Below are positions 53,963-62,160 of a DNA stretch of 62,264 bases, one piece after another. How positions within the stretch are numbered: the first letter of the stretch is position 1; every line of letters begins with the position of its first letter. The notes under the pieces were generated by a model. It ran no database searches, was not told where the DNA came from, and saw only the letters and a program-made list of their open reading frames with translations. The position numbers and the translations under genes were made by a program. The stretch comes from an uncultured Bacteroidales bacterium (GTDB lineage: Bacteria; Bacteroidota; Bacteroidia; Bacteroidales; Bacteroidaceae): assembly GCA_902760345.1 (NCBI GenBank), contig CACWFY010000012.1:1-62264 (forward strand), in the 5' to 3' direction.

Positions 53963-55774
53963 ATGATGACTAAGAATATCAAGAAATACCTTACCGCAGG
54001 TCTTGTCTGCTGCGGAATTACCGTCGGTTTTACTTCGTGTAGTGATGACCACATGGGTAATGTTAATATTGACAGCACGAAGACGCTTACCATTGATGCC
54101 AACTCTCAGCTGACCACCGCCCTGCTGCAGACCTATGGTGACTTCGGCCTGATGGATACCTATCGTAGCTATATTACGGGCTTTACCCAGCACCTTGCCG
54201 GTGGTTGGAATGTCACCAACTATGCTGGTAGCGTCCATTTCAACGACGATCAGGCTCGTCTTATCTGGGACCAGTATTACAGCGTTGCCCTCAAGAACCT
54301 GCGCGACGCTATGGCTCATACTGCTGATCTGCCCAATCTGAATGCCATACTGCGCATTCATACCGTTTATCTGTTGTCAGTTATGACCGATACTTATGGT
54401 GATATTCCTTGTTTGGAGAACATCAGAAAGGCTCCGAACGAAGGCACACCGACACCAAAGTTCGACAAGCAGGAGGATATCTACAACTTTTTCTTTGAGG
54501 AGTTGAAGGCTTGTGTCGATCAGTTGGGTACCGGCGTTGATCCTGTCACAGGCGACGTGACCAACTATGATGGCGATGTCGACAAGTGGAAGAAGTATGC
54601 CAACTCACTGCGCATGCGTTTTGCCATGCGTATCTCTGACGTCAACGAGGACAAGGCTCGGACTGAGTTCGAGGCAGCTATTCAAGATGCCGGCGGCTAT
54701 ATCTCTTCTTCGGCTGATGATGCCTATATCCGTTACCAGAAGAGTTCTTTCACCCTGTATGACGGCTCACGCGACTATGACTTCCGCGCCAATGCCTTAG
54801 GTGAGATTCTCTATGGTCAGGATCCTACGTCGCCTTCTTTCGTCTGCGCAACACTCTATCAGAAGATGCTCGAAAACAAGGATCCGCGCCTGTATAAGAT
54901 CTGCCGTCACTACAACAATCTTATGCGTAGTGAGATCAATCCCGACAACATGAACATCGACCTGACAGACGAAGTCCTTTCCTATGTGCTGGGCGACGCG
55001 ATTACCTCGAACGAAGACCGTTTCCTGGCTGCTGAGAACATCCATCCCTGTAACGTCGGTGCTGCCTGGTGGAACAACTGGGTGAACGGACCGGATGATG
55101 AAACTGTCAAAGCCAAGTTCCCCACCTTGTACGACCTGTGCAAGAAGTATCCCGAGGCAGGACTCCTGAAGAACAACTTCCCCGCTCGTATGATGCGTCC
55201 CTTCCTGTCTATCAACTTCTGTATGCCCGACCGCCCAGGCATCCTGCTCACCTATGCTGAGGTAGAGTTCCTGCTGGCTGAGGCTAAGAGCAAGGGCTGG
55301 AATGTCGATGGTAGCGTTGCAGACCACTATAAGAAGGGCACTACGGAGGCCTTGCTGCAAATCAACAAGTACTATATGCCCAGTGACGACGTCATCACCG
55401 AGACTGAGATTACCACCTATGTGAACGATATGGCTGGCAAGAGCGACTTTACAGATCCGGAGAAGGCACGCGAGGCCATCAACCTGCAGGCTTGGATTCT
55501 GCACCTGATGAACCCTGCTGAGGGCTGGGCAAACCTGCGTCGTTCTGACTATCCTGTGCTGCCCGACCGTACCGATACCAAGCGTTTCCCGCGGTTCACC
55601 AGCGACTTTACCTACGATGATGATAATCTGACCACTCCTGTTCGTCTGTGCTATCCTATCCTTGAGGAGAAGTACAATAAAGAGAACTATCAGGAAGCCC
55701 TCGACCGCATGGGCGGTAAGGATGACTGGCATCACCGCCTCTGGTGGGACAAGAATCCTATTCACGTGGAGTAA
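53963..55774 (+). CDS. SusD/RagB-type surface glycan-binding lipoprotein
   Basis: 603 residues, lipoprotein signal (GFTSC, Cys about 26; the start may be the second Met). The SusD fold is indicated by TPR-like helices in the N-terminal half (LKNLRDAMAHTADLPNLNAI and similar) and the C-terminal FLLAEAKSKGW and LMNPAEGWANLRRS blocks typical of SusD. Works as the lid of the SusC barrel. Follows SusC by 15 bases. Confidence 0.93.
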   Translation: MMTKNIKKYLTAGLVCCGITVGFTSCSDDHMGNVNIDSTKTLTIDANSQLTTALLQTYGDFGLMDTYRSYITGFTQHLAGGWNVTNYAGSVHFNDDQARLIWDQYYSVALKNLRDAMAHTADLPNLNAILRIHTVYLLSVMTDTYGDIPCLENIRKAPNEGTPTPKFDKQEDIYNFFFEELKACVDQLGTGVDPVTGDVTNYDGDVDKWKKYANSLRMRFAMRISDVNEDKARTEFEAAIQDAGGYISSSADDAYIRYQKSSFTLYDGSRDYDFRANALGEILYGQDPTSPSFVCATLYQKMLENKDPRLYKICRHYNNLMRSEINPDNMNIDLTDEVLSYVLGDAITSNEDRFLAAENIHPCNVGAAWWNNWVNGPDDETVKAKFPTLYDLCKKYPEAGLLKNNFPARMMRPFLSINFCMPDRPGILLTYAEVEFLLAEAKSKGWNVDGSVADHYKKGTTEALLQINKYYMPSDDVITETEITTYVNDMAGKSDFTDPEKAREAINLQAWILHLMNPAEGWANLRRSDYPVLPDRTDTKRFPRFTSDFTYDDDNLTTPVRLCYPILEEKYNKENYQEALDRMGGKDDWHHRLWWDKNPIHVE

Positions 55775-55817
55775 TTCTTTTTACCTAAAGAACGATTAGA
55801 CAAATATTAAAGATAGA

Positions 55818-57671
55818 ATGATTATGAAAATCAAGAATATTTTAACAACTTGCCTCGTATGCTGCGGTTTTGTTGCAGCCTTCACAAGCTGCTCTAAAGA
55901 CGAGGAGGCTTTCTTCACTGCCGGTCCAGACGATGTTCCCCGCATTCTGAATACCGACTTCCCTGACGGCGGATTCAGCATCGACCGCGATCAAAACCTG
56001 AAGTTTGAAGTACTGGTGACTCCTGTCGATTATACAACGGTGAAATGGTATACCGACGGCGATGAGGCGTGGACTGGTGCTAACATTGACAAGGCTTTCG
56101 AGGCTGGCGACTATCAGCTGAAGATAGAGGCTACTACCGTTCAGGGCAAAAAGACTTCACGCGAGATGAAGCTGACGGTGAGCCCTCTGGATGGCGACCC
56201 TGTAGCTGGTAACGACATTATGGAGCGCTACCAGGAAGCAGGCACCACCGTTACGCTGAGTGGTAGCAACATGGCTTATGTAGCAAAGGTAAAGATCAAC
56301 GGCCGCGAGATGGATGTGACCAGCGCTACTGCTGACCACATTCAGTATACCATTCCTGCCGACATTCCTGAAGGACAATACCGCTTGTCACTCATCAATG
56401 CTGAAGGCGTGTCTTATGGTGGTGGCATCGTGAATATCTCTGGTCAGGCCATTGTCACCGAGTCTGTCTTTATCAGCGCATTGCCCGGACAGCTGACCTT
56501 CTCGGGTCGTAAGCTTGATGAAGTGGCTGCTGTGGCTGTCAACGGTCAGCCATGTACCATCGTCAGCCAGCAGGCCGACAAGCTGGTGGTCGAGTTGCCC
56601 GCATTGGCCGATGGCAACTACACCATGCAGGCCACCACTAAGAGCGGCGCCAACGTGATGTTCATCAAGGACGGCGCACTCGTTGATGCCGCTTCCGTCA
56701 GTGTTGCTCAGGTCATCATCAACCAGTCCGACTTCATCGGAATGTCTGGCGGACAGGTCAGCTTCGCTGGTTCTAACCTCAACAACGTTGCTACGCTGAC
56801 TGTTGGCGGTCAGGCTTGCACTATCGTCAACCAGACAGCTTCGAGCTTGGTGGTTCAGCTGCCGGAAATGGAAGAGGGTACCTTCGACGTGAAGGCTACA
56901 ACTGCCAGTGGCTCTGCAGTCAAGTTCATCCAGGACGACCAGCTGGTCGACGTTGCATCCATCAAGGTGTCGCTCATCGCTGAGGATATCCTCTGGCAGG
57001 GCAACCATGCCGTTGACTGGGGCACCATCTGGGAAGACAACGGTACTGTCACCACAGAGCTCAAGAAGCTGGCTAAGCCTCGTGCCATCCTCCGCCTCTA
57101 TGTCAAGCGTACTGACACTGAGTATGCCAAGGGTTGTGCCGCTGTAGGCTGGGCCGACATTGTCAAGGGTGGTGTCGATCCGAATCGTGGCGACGTAAAC
57201 ATCAACTTCGAGGATACCTATGTCGACTTCGTGCTGACCAACAAGTCCATGGAGCTGATCAACAGCGGTAACCTGCAGGTAGTTGGTCACGGCTTCAACG
57301 TCACCAAGATCACCATCATCCAGCCCAGCGAAGAAGAGCTGTGGGCAGGCAAGCACGCCATTGACTGGGGTACTATCTGGGAAGATAATGGTACAGTGAC
57401 CTCTGTCCTGAAGGGCATGGCAGGTGTAGGCTCAGTGCTCCGCCTCTATGTGAAGCGTACGGCCGACGACTACTGCATTGGTTGTGCCGCTGTAGGCTGG
57501 GCCGACATTGTCAAGGGCGGTGTCGATCCGAATCGTGGCGACGTTACCATCAACTTCGAGGACACCTATGTCGACTTCAAGTTCACCGAGAAGTCGATGG
57601 AGCTGCTCAACGGTGGTAACCTGCAGGTGGTTGGTCACGGCTTCGATCTGCTGAAGATTACCATCCAGTAA
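55818..57671 (+). CDS. Surface lipoprotein with IPT/TIG domains and duplicated C-terminal module (SusE/F-position)
   Basis: 617 residues, lipobox FTSC (Cys about 27). After a PKD/Ig-like segment (about 40-120) come three IPT/TIG-type domains (about 125-205, 208-295 and 297-385). Then two copies of a 116-residue module (about 388-503 and 505-617), each starting W-x-G-x-H-A-x-D-W-G-T-I-W and containing GCAAVGWADIVKGGVDPNRG. Position after SusD and lipidation point to a glycan-binding protein; the twin module is a candidate carbohydrate-binding domain. The two copies are nearly identical even at DNA level over about 90 bases. Confidence 0.85.
   Translation: MIMKIKNILTTCLVCCGFVAAFTSCSKDEEAFFTAGPDDVPRILNTDFPDGGFSIDRDQNLKFEVLVTPVDYTTVKWYTDGDEAWTGANIDKAFEAGDYQLKIEATTVQGKKTSREMKLTVSPLDGDPVAGNDIMERYQEAGTTVTLSGSNMAYVAKVKINGREMDVTSATADHIQYTIPADIPEGQYRLSLINAEGVSYGGGIVNISGQAIVTESVFISALPGQLTFSGRKLDEVAAVAVNGQPCTIVSQQADKLVVELPALADGNYTMQATTKSGANVMFIKDGALVDAASVSVAQVIINQSDFIGMSGGQVSFAGSNLNNVATLTVGGQACTIVNQTASSLVVQLPEMEEGTFDVKATTASGSAVKFIQDDQLVDVASIKVSLIAEDILWQGNHAVDWGTIWEDNGTVTTELKKLAKPRAILRLYVKRTDTEYAKGCAAVGWADIVKGGVDPNRGDVNINFEDTYVDFVLTNKSMELINSGNLQVVGHGFNVTKITIIQPSEEELWAGKHAIDWGTIWEDNGTVTSVLKGMAGVGSVLRLYVKRTADDYCIGCAAVGWADIVKGGVDPNRGDVTINFEDTYVDFKFTEKSMELLNGGNLQVVGHGFDLLKITIQ
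56982..57671 (+). repeat. Tandem duplication inside the surface lipoprotein gene
   Basis: Two direct repeats offset by 348 bases (116 codons). The most similar part (57138-57230 versus 57486-57578) differs at only a handful of positions, mostly third-codon. Confidence 0.85.
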
Positions 57672-57719
57672 GCTGTAGTTAACCGAAGAAATAATTTTTT
57701 CTTCAATATATAGTTCGTA

Positions 57720-57755
57720 GGTCTCTGCATCCTCTGCGGATGCGGAGACCTTTTT
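57720..57755 (+). terminator. Terminator of the SusC operon
   Basis: GGTCTC and GCATCC pair with GGATGC and GAGACC around a short loop, followed by TTTTT. Confidence 0.9.
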
Positions 57756-57784
57756 CCTTTCTGATAGTCTGTTTTGCAGTCCCG

Positions 57785-57894
57785 TTGTGAATACTATGTT
57801 TTCACTCGCTGAATACTATGTTTTCGCGCTCTCAAAACTATGTTTTCACCTCGTCAAAACTATGTTTTCACACTGTTAATGCATAGTATCCACA
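57785..57894 (+). repeat. 22-bp degenerate tandem array B
   Basis: Four strong units of exactly 22 bp (starts 57785, 57807, 57829, 57851), each containing AATACTATGTTTTC or AAAACTATGTTTTC, and a weaker fifth at 57873. Like array A it has TSAA at unit positions 4-7 and TTT at 16-18. It lies after the SusC terminator and 246 bp before promoter B. Confidence 0.8.
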
Positions 57895-57924
57895 GTGTCT
57901 ATACACGACTTCAGTTGTCAAAAA

Positions 57925-58037
57925 CCTGCATTTCCTACATAACTCGCTCCGTCGCAGTGTAGGAAAAGTGACACTTTCAGTGTAGGAAAATTGAATCTAA
58001 CTTATTGATACTCAACAGCAAGTGCAGGAAATGCAGG
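57925..58037 (+). repeat. Cluster of GTAGGAAA direct and inverted repeats
   Basis: CCTGCATTTCCTACA (57925-57939) is followed by CAGTGTAGGAAAA twice, 23 bp apart (57955 and 57978), and by GCAGGAAATGCAGG (58024), which is near-complementary to the first. No gene is supported between 57672 and 58420. Confidence 0.6.
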
Positions 58038-58139
58038 ATTTCGCCCTTTTTACTCAGGGGGTATATACCTTCTGAGTCCGAAAAAGTTCGTGAAAGAAAC
58101 TTTTTCCACTTTTCTTTTGGTCGTTTCAAAGATAAACAC

Positions 58140-58147
58140 TATCTTTG
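58140..58147 (+). promoter_or_regulatory. Promoter of structured leader B
   Basis: TATCTTTG with GTTTCAAA about 20 bases upstream, as at 21557. Confidence 0.65.
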
Positions 58148-58152
58148 CATCG

Positions 58153-58345
58153 TCGTGTGGCCTCGGCTGTGCGACAGACATTATGTTTTTGCTCAATTCC
58201 TGACCGAACTGCGACCTCGAAAGGGATAATAAGAGCGAATTGTAAACCATTGGAGTATGCGCTTTTGCGTAGACTTCAACATACGGTTTACAAGGTTGTC
58301 GCAGACCTGGTCAGGGAGTATGGAGGGGTCTGCGCTTCTTTATTT
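58153..58345 (+). ncRNA. Putative structured leader or ncRNA B, long interrupted hairpin
   Basis: A five-part nested stem reads cleanly: GCG-CAGAC (58171-58179) with GTCTG-CGC (58328-58335); TTCCTGACC (58197-58205) with GGTCAGGGA (58309-58317); CTGCGAC (58209-58215) with GTCGCAG (58298-58304); TTGTAAACC (58240-58248) with GGTTTACAA (58285-58293); GTATG-CGC with GCG and CATAC at the tip. A purine-rich 24-base bulge sits on the 5' side only. It lies in the 5' leader of the gene at 58421, ending about 75 bases before it. No known family is recognised. Confidence 0.6.
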
Positions 58346-58420
58346 ATATAAGGTTAGTCCAGGCTTCCCAACCAGACTGAAGCGAAGAAACTAACAACTA
58401 ACTTTTTAAAAATAACAATT

Positions 58421-60538
58421 ATGAAAAAACTATTACTTATGAAAACCATGCTCCTGCTATGTGCCCTCATAGTAGGTAGTACAAGCGTGTGGGCAGACAA
58501 TTACACTTGGACAACAGCATCAGGGCAGTTATCAACATCAACAACATCTTTTACTGTTAACGAAGTTACTTGGTCATTTACACCAACATGGTCTGATAAT
58601 TCAAAAAAATATGTTGCTTGGATCGGCGGAAATACCAATTGCTATCAAATTGGTTCATCAAAGAACATTATGACAGCTCTAAGCATATCGACTTCTGGCA
58701 TATCTGGTACCATTACATCTGTCCAAGTCCGATGGAGTTCTGCAGCGGCTAATAATTCTAGTTTGGCCGTCTCTGTTGGTAATTCTTCATTTACCTCAAA
58801 CAATGCAACAAGTTCTTCCTCAACAATTCAAAATTCCACATATTCAGGTAGTGGTTCTGGAATGTTAACCTTGTCATTTACTTGTACTACAGGTATAAAA
58901 ATTCAATCAGTCACTGTTACTTATACTACTGGTGGCGGCAGCAGCACAGAACCCAGTGTTTCACTCAGCACCAGTTCTATTGATGCCACTGTTGCAGAAA
59001 TAAATGGTACTATCAACGTTACATATAATAATCTAACAGAATATATTAGCGATGTATTCTTCTGCGAATCAGATGGAACAACATCAGCTACCTATGACTG
59101 GTTGGAAGCTGAAATTAATTCTACGGATATCACGAAATTAGATTATGCTATTGACGCCAACACTGGTGCTGCCCGCACAGCATACATGAGAGTATATGTC
59201 GTTGATAACAATTCTAACGAGTATTACTCACCGATTATAACTATCACGCAGGCTGCCAAGACAGTTAATCTTCCAACATTTAATCTGTCTACTGGAACCT
59301 TCCTAGAAGGAACAGCAATTGAACTCAGTTCAGATGAAGATGGTAATACAATACGCTATAATATAACAACAAATGGCACAGAGCCATCTACTCCGACCAA
59401 AACGACTGGTACATTATATGAAAGTCCAATTATCTTATCGGGCAACTGTACAACAAAGATTAAGGCAATAGCCGTTGATGCTTATGGAAACGTAAGTAAT
59501 GCAACAACACGTTCATATACAGTTGTCGCTCCAACTCCTACTGACCTGCCATTTAACTGGGCTGGTGGCGGAAAAGATGCTTTCAATGCATTACCTTGTG
59601 TATTTTCTGGAGGTCTTGGTGGCGATTATGACAATGACCACAGTCCTTATCTTATCAAATTTGATACCGATAATGATTACATTATGATCTTTACCAATAG
59701 CCAACCTGGTAAAATAAGCATTGGCGTAAAAATGATAGGTGGTGCAACGACCTCGACGATTAAAGTTCAGGAAGGGACTACAGGAACTGGTGTGTTTACT
59801 GACGTTGAAGATTTGACTATCAGTGGTAAGCAAAATGCCATTCTGAATCTTTCGACAACTAATGCTTTTGCTACAACGACAAGAGTTATTAAGTTGCTCT
59901 TTGTAAAGGGTAGTAATGTTGGTGTAGGTCCGATTAGCATAGCTCTTCCGGAACCTGCTGCCCCTGTTGTATCTGGTTCAACTATTACACTAACAACAAC
60001 AACAAACATGGCCGGATGGCGTACATACGACAACAACACAACCAAGAAGTACACTGTTGATGGAACTACGAAGGTGTTCTATGCTTCAGCAGCAGGTGAA
60101 AACAAGGTGACCTTGAGTGAGATTGAAGGTGGCGTACCTGCTAACACCACAGTAATCCTGCATCAGACAAGCGGAACGAGCATCACCCTGACAGAGACAG
60201 ATAATGCTATTACTGCTCCAGCAAGCAACATGTTGGCCGTATCTACAGCTAATCAAAATTTGGGAACAGTATATCGTCTAGGCTATAAGAGCACCAATGG
60301 TGTTGGCTTCTATACCTATACTTCAGCAAGTGCTCCTGCAGGCATTATCTATATCGCTACTGTTAATAGCGCTCGTGATTTCCTCGGCTTCGCCTTCGAG
60401 GACGAAGATGTAACTGCTATTGAGAGTGTAAAGGCCCAGAAGGTAGGAGGTCAGTACTTCAACCTCGCAGGTCAGCGTGTAGCTCAGCCTACAAGGGGCC
60501 TGTACATTGTTAACGGAAAGAAGGTTGTAATAAAATAA
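58421..60538 (+). CDS. Secreted multi-domain surface protein with sorting tail
   Basis: 705 residues, signal peptide ending SVWA. Ser/Thr/Asn-rich beta domains: an N-terminal module of about 150 residues (TWTTASGQLSTSTTSFTV and on), an Ig/BACON-like stretch (about 180-285), a chitobiase-C-like domain (about 290-370, NTIRYNITTNGTEPS then KIKAIAVDAYGN), a further beta domain and a final 80-residue module. The last residues (YFNLAGQRVAQPTRGLYIVN then GKK) are the same tail type as in the protein at 22865. AT-rich compared with the SusC operon. Ligand unknown; an adhesin or glycan-binding role is a guess. Confidence 0.8.
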   Translation: MKKLLLMKTMLLLCALIVGSTSVWADNYTWTTASGQLSTSTTSFTVNEVTWSFTPTWSDNSKKYVAWIGGNTNCYQIGSSKNIMTALSISTSGISGTITSVQVRWSSAAANNSSLAVSVGNSSFTSNNATSSSSTIQNSTYSGSGSGMLTLSFTCTTGIKIQSVTVTYTTGGGSSTEPSVSLSTSSIDATVAEINGTINVTYNNLTEYISDVFFCESDGTTSATYDWLEAEINSTDITKLDYAIDANTGAARTAYMRVYVVDNNSNEYYSPIITITQAAKTVNLPTFNLSTGTFLEGTAIELSSDEDGNTIRYNITTNGTEPSTPTKTTGTLYESPIILSGNCTTKIKAIAVDAYGNVSNATTRSYTVVAPTPTDLPFNWAGGGKDAFNALPCVFSGGLGGDYDNDHSPYLIKFDTDNDYIMIFTNSQPGKISIGVKMIGGATTSTIKVQEGTTGTGVFTDVEDLTISGKQNAILNLSTTNAFATTTRVIKLLFVKGSNVGVGPISIALPEPAAPVVSGSTITLTTTTNMAGWRTYDNNTTKKYTVDGTTKVFYASAAGENKVTLSEIEGGVPANTTVILHQTSGTSITLTETDNAITAPASNMLAVSTANQNLGTVYRLGYKSTNGVGFYTYTSASAPAGIIYIATVNSARDFLGFAFEDEDVTAIESVKAQKVGGQYFNLAGQRVAQPTRGLYIVNGKKVVIK

Positions 60539-60555
60539 TCATGGAGGACAACAAT

Positions 60556-60711
60556 ATGAAGAAGATATATATTAATCCCGAAATGGAAGTTGTGAAGATT
60601 CAAACGATGCAGATGCTGGCTGCTTCTCAGTTTGATACAAATAACGAAGTCCCAGACGAGTACGGATCTCGCAAAGGCTCCTTCGACTTCGACGACGAAG
60701 AAGATTGGTAA
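60556..60711 (+). CDS. Small acidic peptide, co-transcribed
   Basis: 51 residues from the ATG at 60556, which is preceded by a good Shine-Dalgarno (GGAGG, 60543-60547), unusual in this genome; an upstream in-frame ATG at 60541 touches the SD. The N terminus is MKKIYINPEMEVVKIQTMQM, followed by LAAS and a very acidic tail (DFDDEEDW at the end). It begins 17 bases after the 705-residue protein. No membrane segment and no cysteine. Short Bacteroidales proteins with a similar N terminus and an LAAS-like step occur widely as hypothetical proteins. It could be a peptide precursor or a chaperone-like partner of the secreted protein. Confidence 0.75.
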   Translation: MKKIYINPEMEVVKIQTMQMLAASQFDTNNEVPDEYGSRKGSFDFDDEEDW

Positions 60712-60719
60712 TCCCTCAA

Positions 60720-60785
60720 GTGCACAGGGGGACAGTTCTCTCTTTGAGAGTGTGGCGTTGCAATGCAATCCCCTGTGCACTTTAT
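60720..60785 (+). terminator. Branched terminator after the small peptide
   Basis: GTGCACAGGGG (60720-60730) pairs with CCCCTGTGCAC (60770-60780), followed by TTTAT. Two small hairpins (CTCTC/GAGAG and TTGCA/TGCAA) lie inside. The sequence end matches the terminator at 24548. Confidence 0.75.
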
Positions 60786-60888
60786 CCTATAAATCATAAT
60801 AATTGATTATGATTGTTAGAATGGCTCACGAACACACCGCGAGGTGCCGAGCCAAGTTATTTTATTAGTTATGTAAATTAGTTTCTAT

Positions 60889-60920
60889 GCAGGCCCGGGC
60901 GCGTGAGCGTCTGGGCCTGC
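60889..60920 (-). terminator. Hairpin downstream of the AAA ATPase gene
   Basis: GCAGGCCC pairs with GGGCCTGC around 16 bases, 23 bases after the minus-strand stop. No strong T run, so termination is only probable. The rest of 60786-60943 holds an AT-rich palindrome (ATCATAAT/ATTATGAT) and no gene. Confidence 0.5.
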
Positions 60921-60943
60921 GATTTCGCCCAATATGGGTGTAT

Positions 60944-62074
60944 TTACAGGAAACGTTGTCTGAACCAAAGGGAGAAAACAGGGTCTGTCAAATAGAGCTG
61001 GCGCATTTCTGAATAGATGATGTCACGCTCTATAAGAGCATCGCGCAGGCGTACCATATTAGAAGGAGTGCCCAAATCGAACAGGGCACGGACCTTTTTC
61101 TCATTGTAGCCTGAGTGTATGCCTGAAACGATGGCACGCAGCAGATTCATCTGATAGCCAGACAGCGGTTCTATCTGTTGCATGTAAAGAGCCTCATTGG
61201 TACTTATCAATTCCTTAATGGCCAATGGCAGCAAATCTTCCGTTGCCACTCCTCCTTGTGGCGTATGGTTGAGGACGATGGATGACAGATGTTGTACGTA
61301 TGACGGATAGTGGTCAACTGACTCACAGATTTTCGTGACCATCTCCTCAGAGATGTGCCTGCCTGCACGCTCGAAATGGCTGACGATATAGCCAATCCAA
61401 TCGGATGTGGGAATCTTTTGAAGCCACATCAAATCGCCAAACTGATAGAACGGCATACTTCGGTTAAGGAATATCTTGCTCATCATGTGCCGCCTGCTGC
61501 CGTAAAGACAATAAGACGTATAGTGATGATGCTGCCATACAGAACGAAGGGTGGCCTGTACTGATTTGGTGTTTTCAAACTCACCCACTTGCTGAAACTC
61601 GTCAATGCAGACGACTATATGCTGGTTCTTTTGCTTGGCTATCACCTCCACCATGTTGAGCACCTCTTCAGGACTATGGGTCTCAGGGGTAATGCCGAGA
61701 GAAACGCTGATTTCTGAGGTCGCATCTACAGGGATGTTTATTCTTGGGGTAAGCCGTACCAGAAAGTCCTTTGCTTCATCCATCCATAATTGGACTTTAG
61801 AAGCCGTCTGTTTCAGTACAGCAGCAGCCAGGACATTATAGAAATCGTATTCGCTTTTACATCCGAAGATATCCAAGCGAACAGTAATAATGTCGCTTCC
61901 CTCCAACTGTCGACAGACATGGTCTACCAATGATGTCTTACCCCAGCGACGAGGTGAGATGAGAATAGAGTTGAGACCATTCTCAAAATTGGCTTTTAGG
62001 CGGCGTGTCTCTTCTTCTCGCCCTGTGAAATTGTAGTCATTAACGGCTACTCCATAAACGAAACTCTTCTCCAT
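60944..62074 (-). CDS. AAA ATPase (archaeal-type ATPase family, PF01637-like)
   Basis: 376 residues from MEKSFVYGV; an upstream extension would cross the promoter. Walker A variant SPRRWGKTSL (about 40-49), Walker B VVCIDEFQQ (about 160-168), sensor-like LYGSRRHMM, and a C-terminal winged-helix region (about 300-376, LRDALIERDIIY). This is the group of STAND-like ATPases common in Bacteroidales and archaea; the role is unknown, with proposals including defence and mobile-element links. Two tandem palindromes overlap its promoter. Confidence 0.85.
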   Translation of the reverse strand: MEKSFVYGVAVNDYNFTGREEETRRLKANFENGLNSILISPRRWGKTSLVDHVCRQLEGSDIITVRLDIFGCKSEYDFYNVLAAAVLKQTASKVQLWMDEAKDFLVRLTPRINIPVDATSEISVSLGITPETHSPEEVLNMVEVIAKQKNQHIVVCIDEFQQVGEFENTKSVQATLRSVWQHHHYTSYCLYGSRRHMMSKIFLNRSMPFYQFGDLMWLQKIPTSDWIGYIVSHFERAGRHISEEMVTKICESVDHYPSYVQHLSSIVLNHTPQGGVATEDLLPLAIKELISTNEALYMQQIEPLSGYQMNLLRAIVSGIHSGYNEKKVRALFDLGTPSNMVRLRDALIERDIIYSEMRQLYLTDPVFSLWFRQRFL

Positions 62075-62093
62075 AACTCGCTGAATTTGAGGG

Positions 62094-62148
62094 CAAAGAT
62101 AGCAAAAAAGAAGAAATTTCACAAACTTGTGAATCACAAACTTGTGAA
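62094..62148 (-). promoter_or_regulatory. Promoter of the ATPase gene with tandem palindromic operator
   Basis: Minus-strand TATCTTTG (62094-62101). Upstream, two identical adjacent 15-bp units TCACAAACTTGTGAA (62119-62133 and 62134-62148), each a dyad TTCACAA/TTGTGAA type site; the first covers the expected -33 position. Confidence 0.7.
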
Positions 62149-62160
62149 ATTTAAGTTTTA

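Noticed and set aside
54797-55765. Long antisense open frame (322 codons) opposite the SusD gene
   Set aside because: Mirror of codon bias in a highly expressed gene; the plus-strand SusD protein is unambiguous. Similar antisense frames at 56388-57356 and 27494-28225 are rejected for the same reason.
58153-58345. 6S RNA gene
   Set aside because: The overall shape (closing stem, bubble, long stem) is 6S-like, but it lies in an mRNA leader, there is no clear terminator after it, and I see no promoter-like sequence in the bulge. Kept as an unassigned structured RNA.
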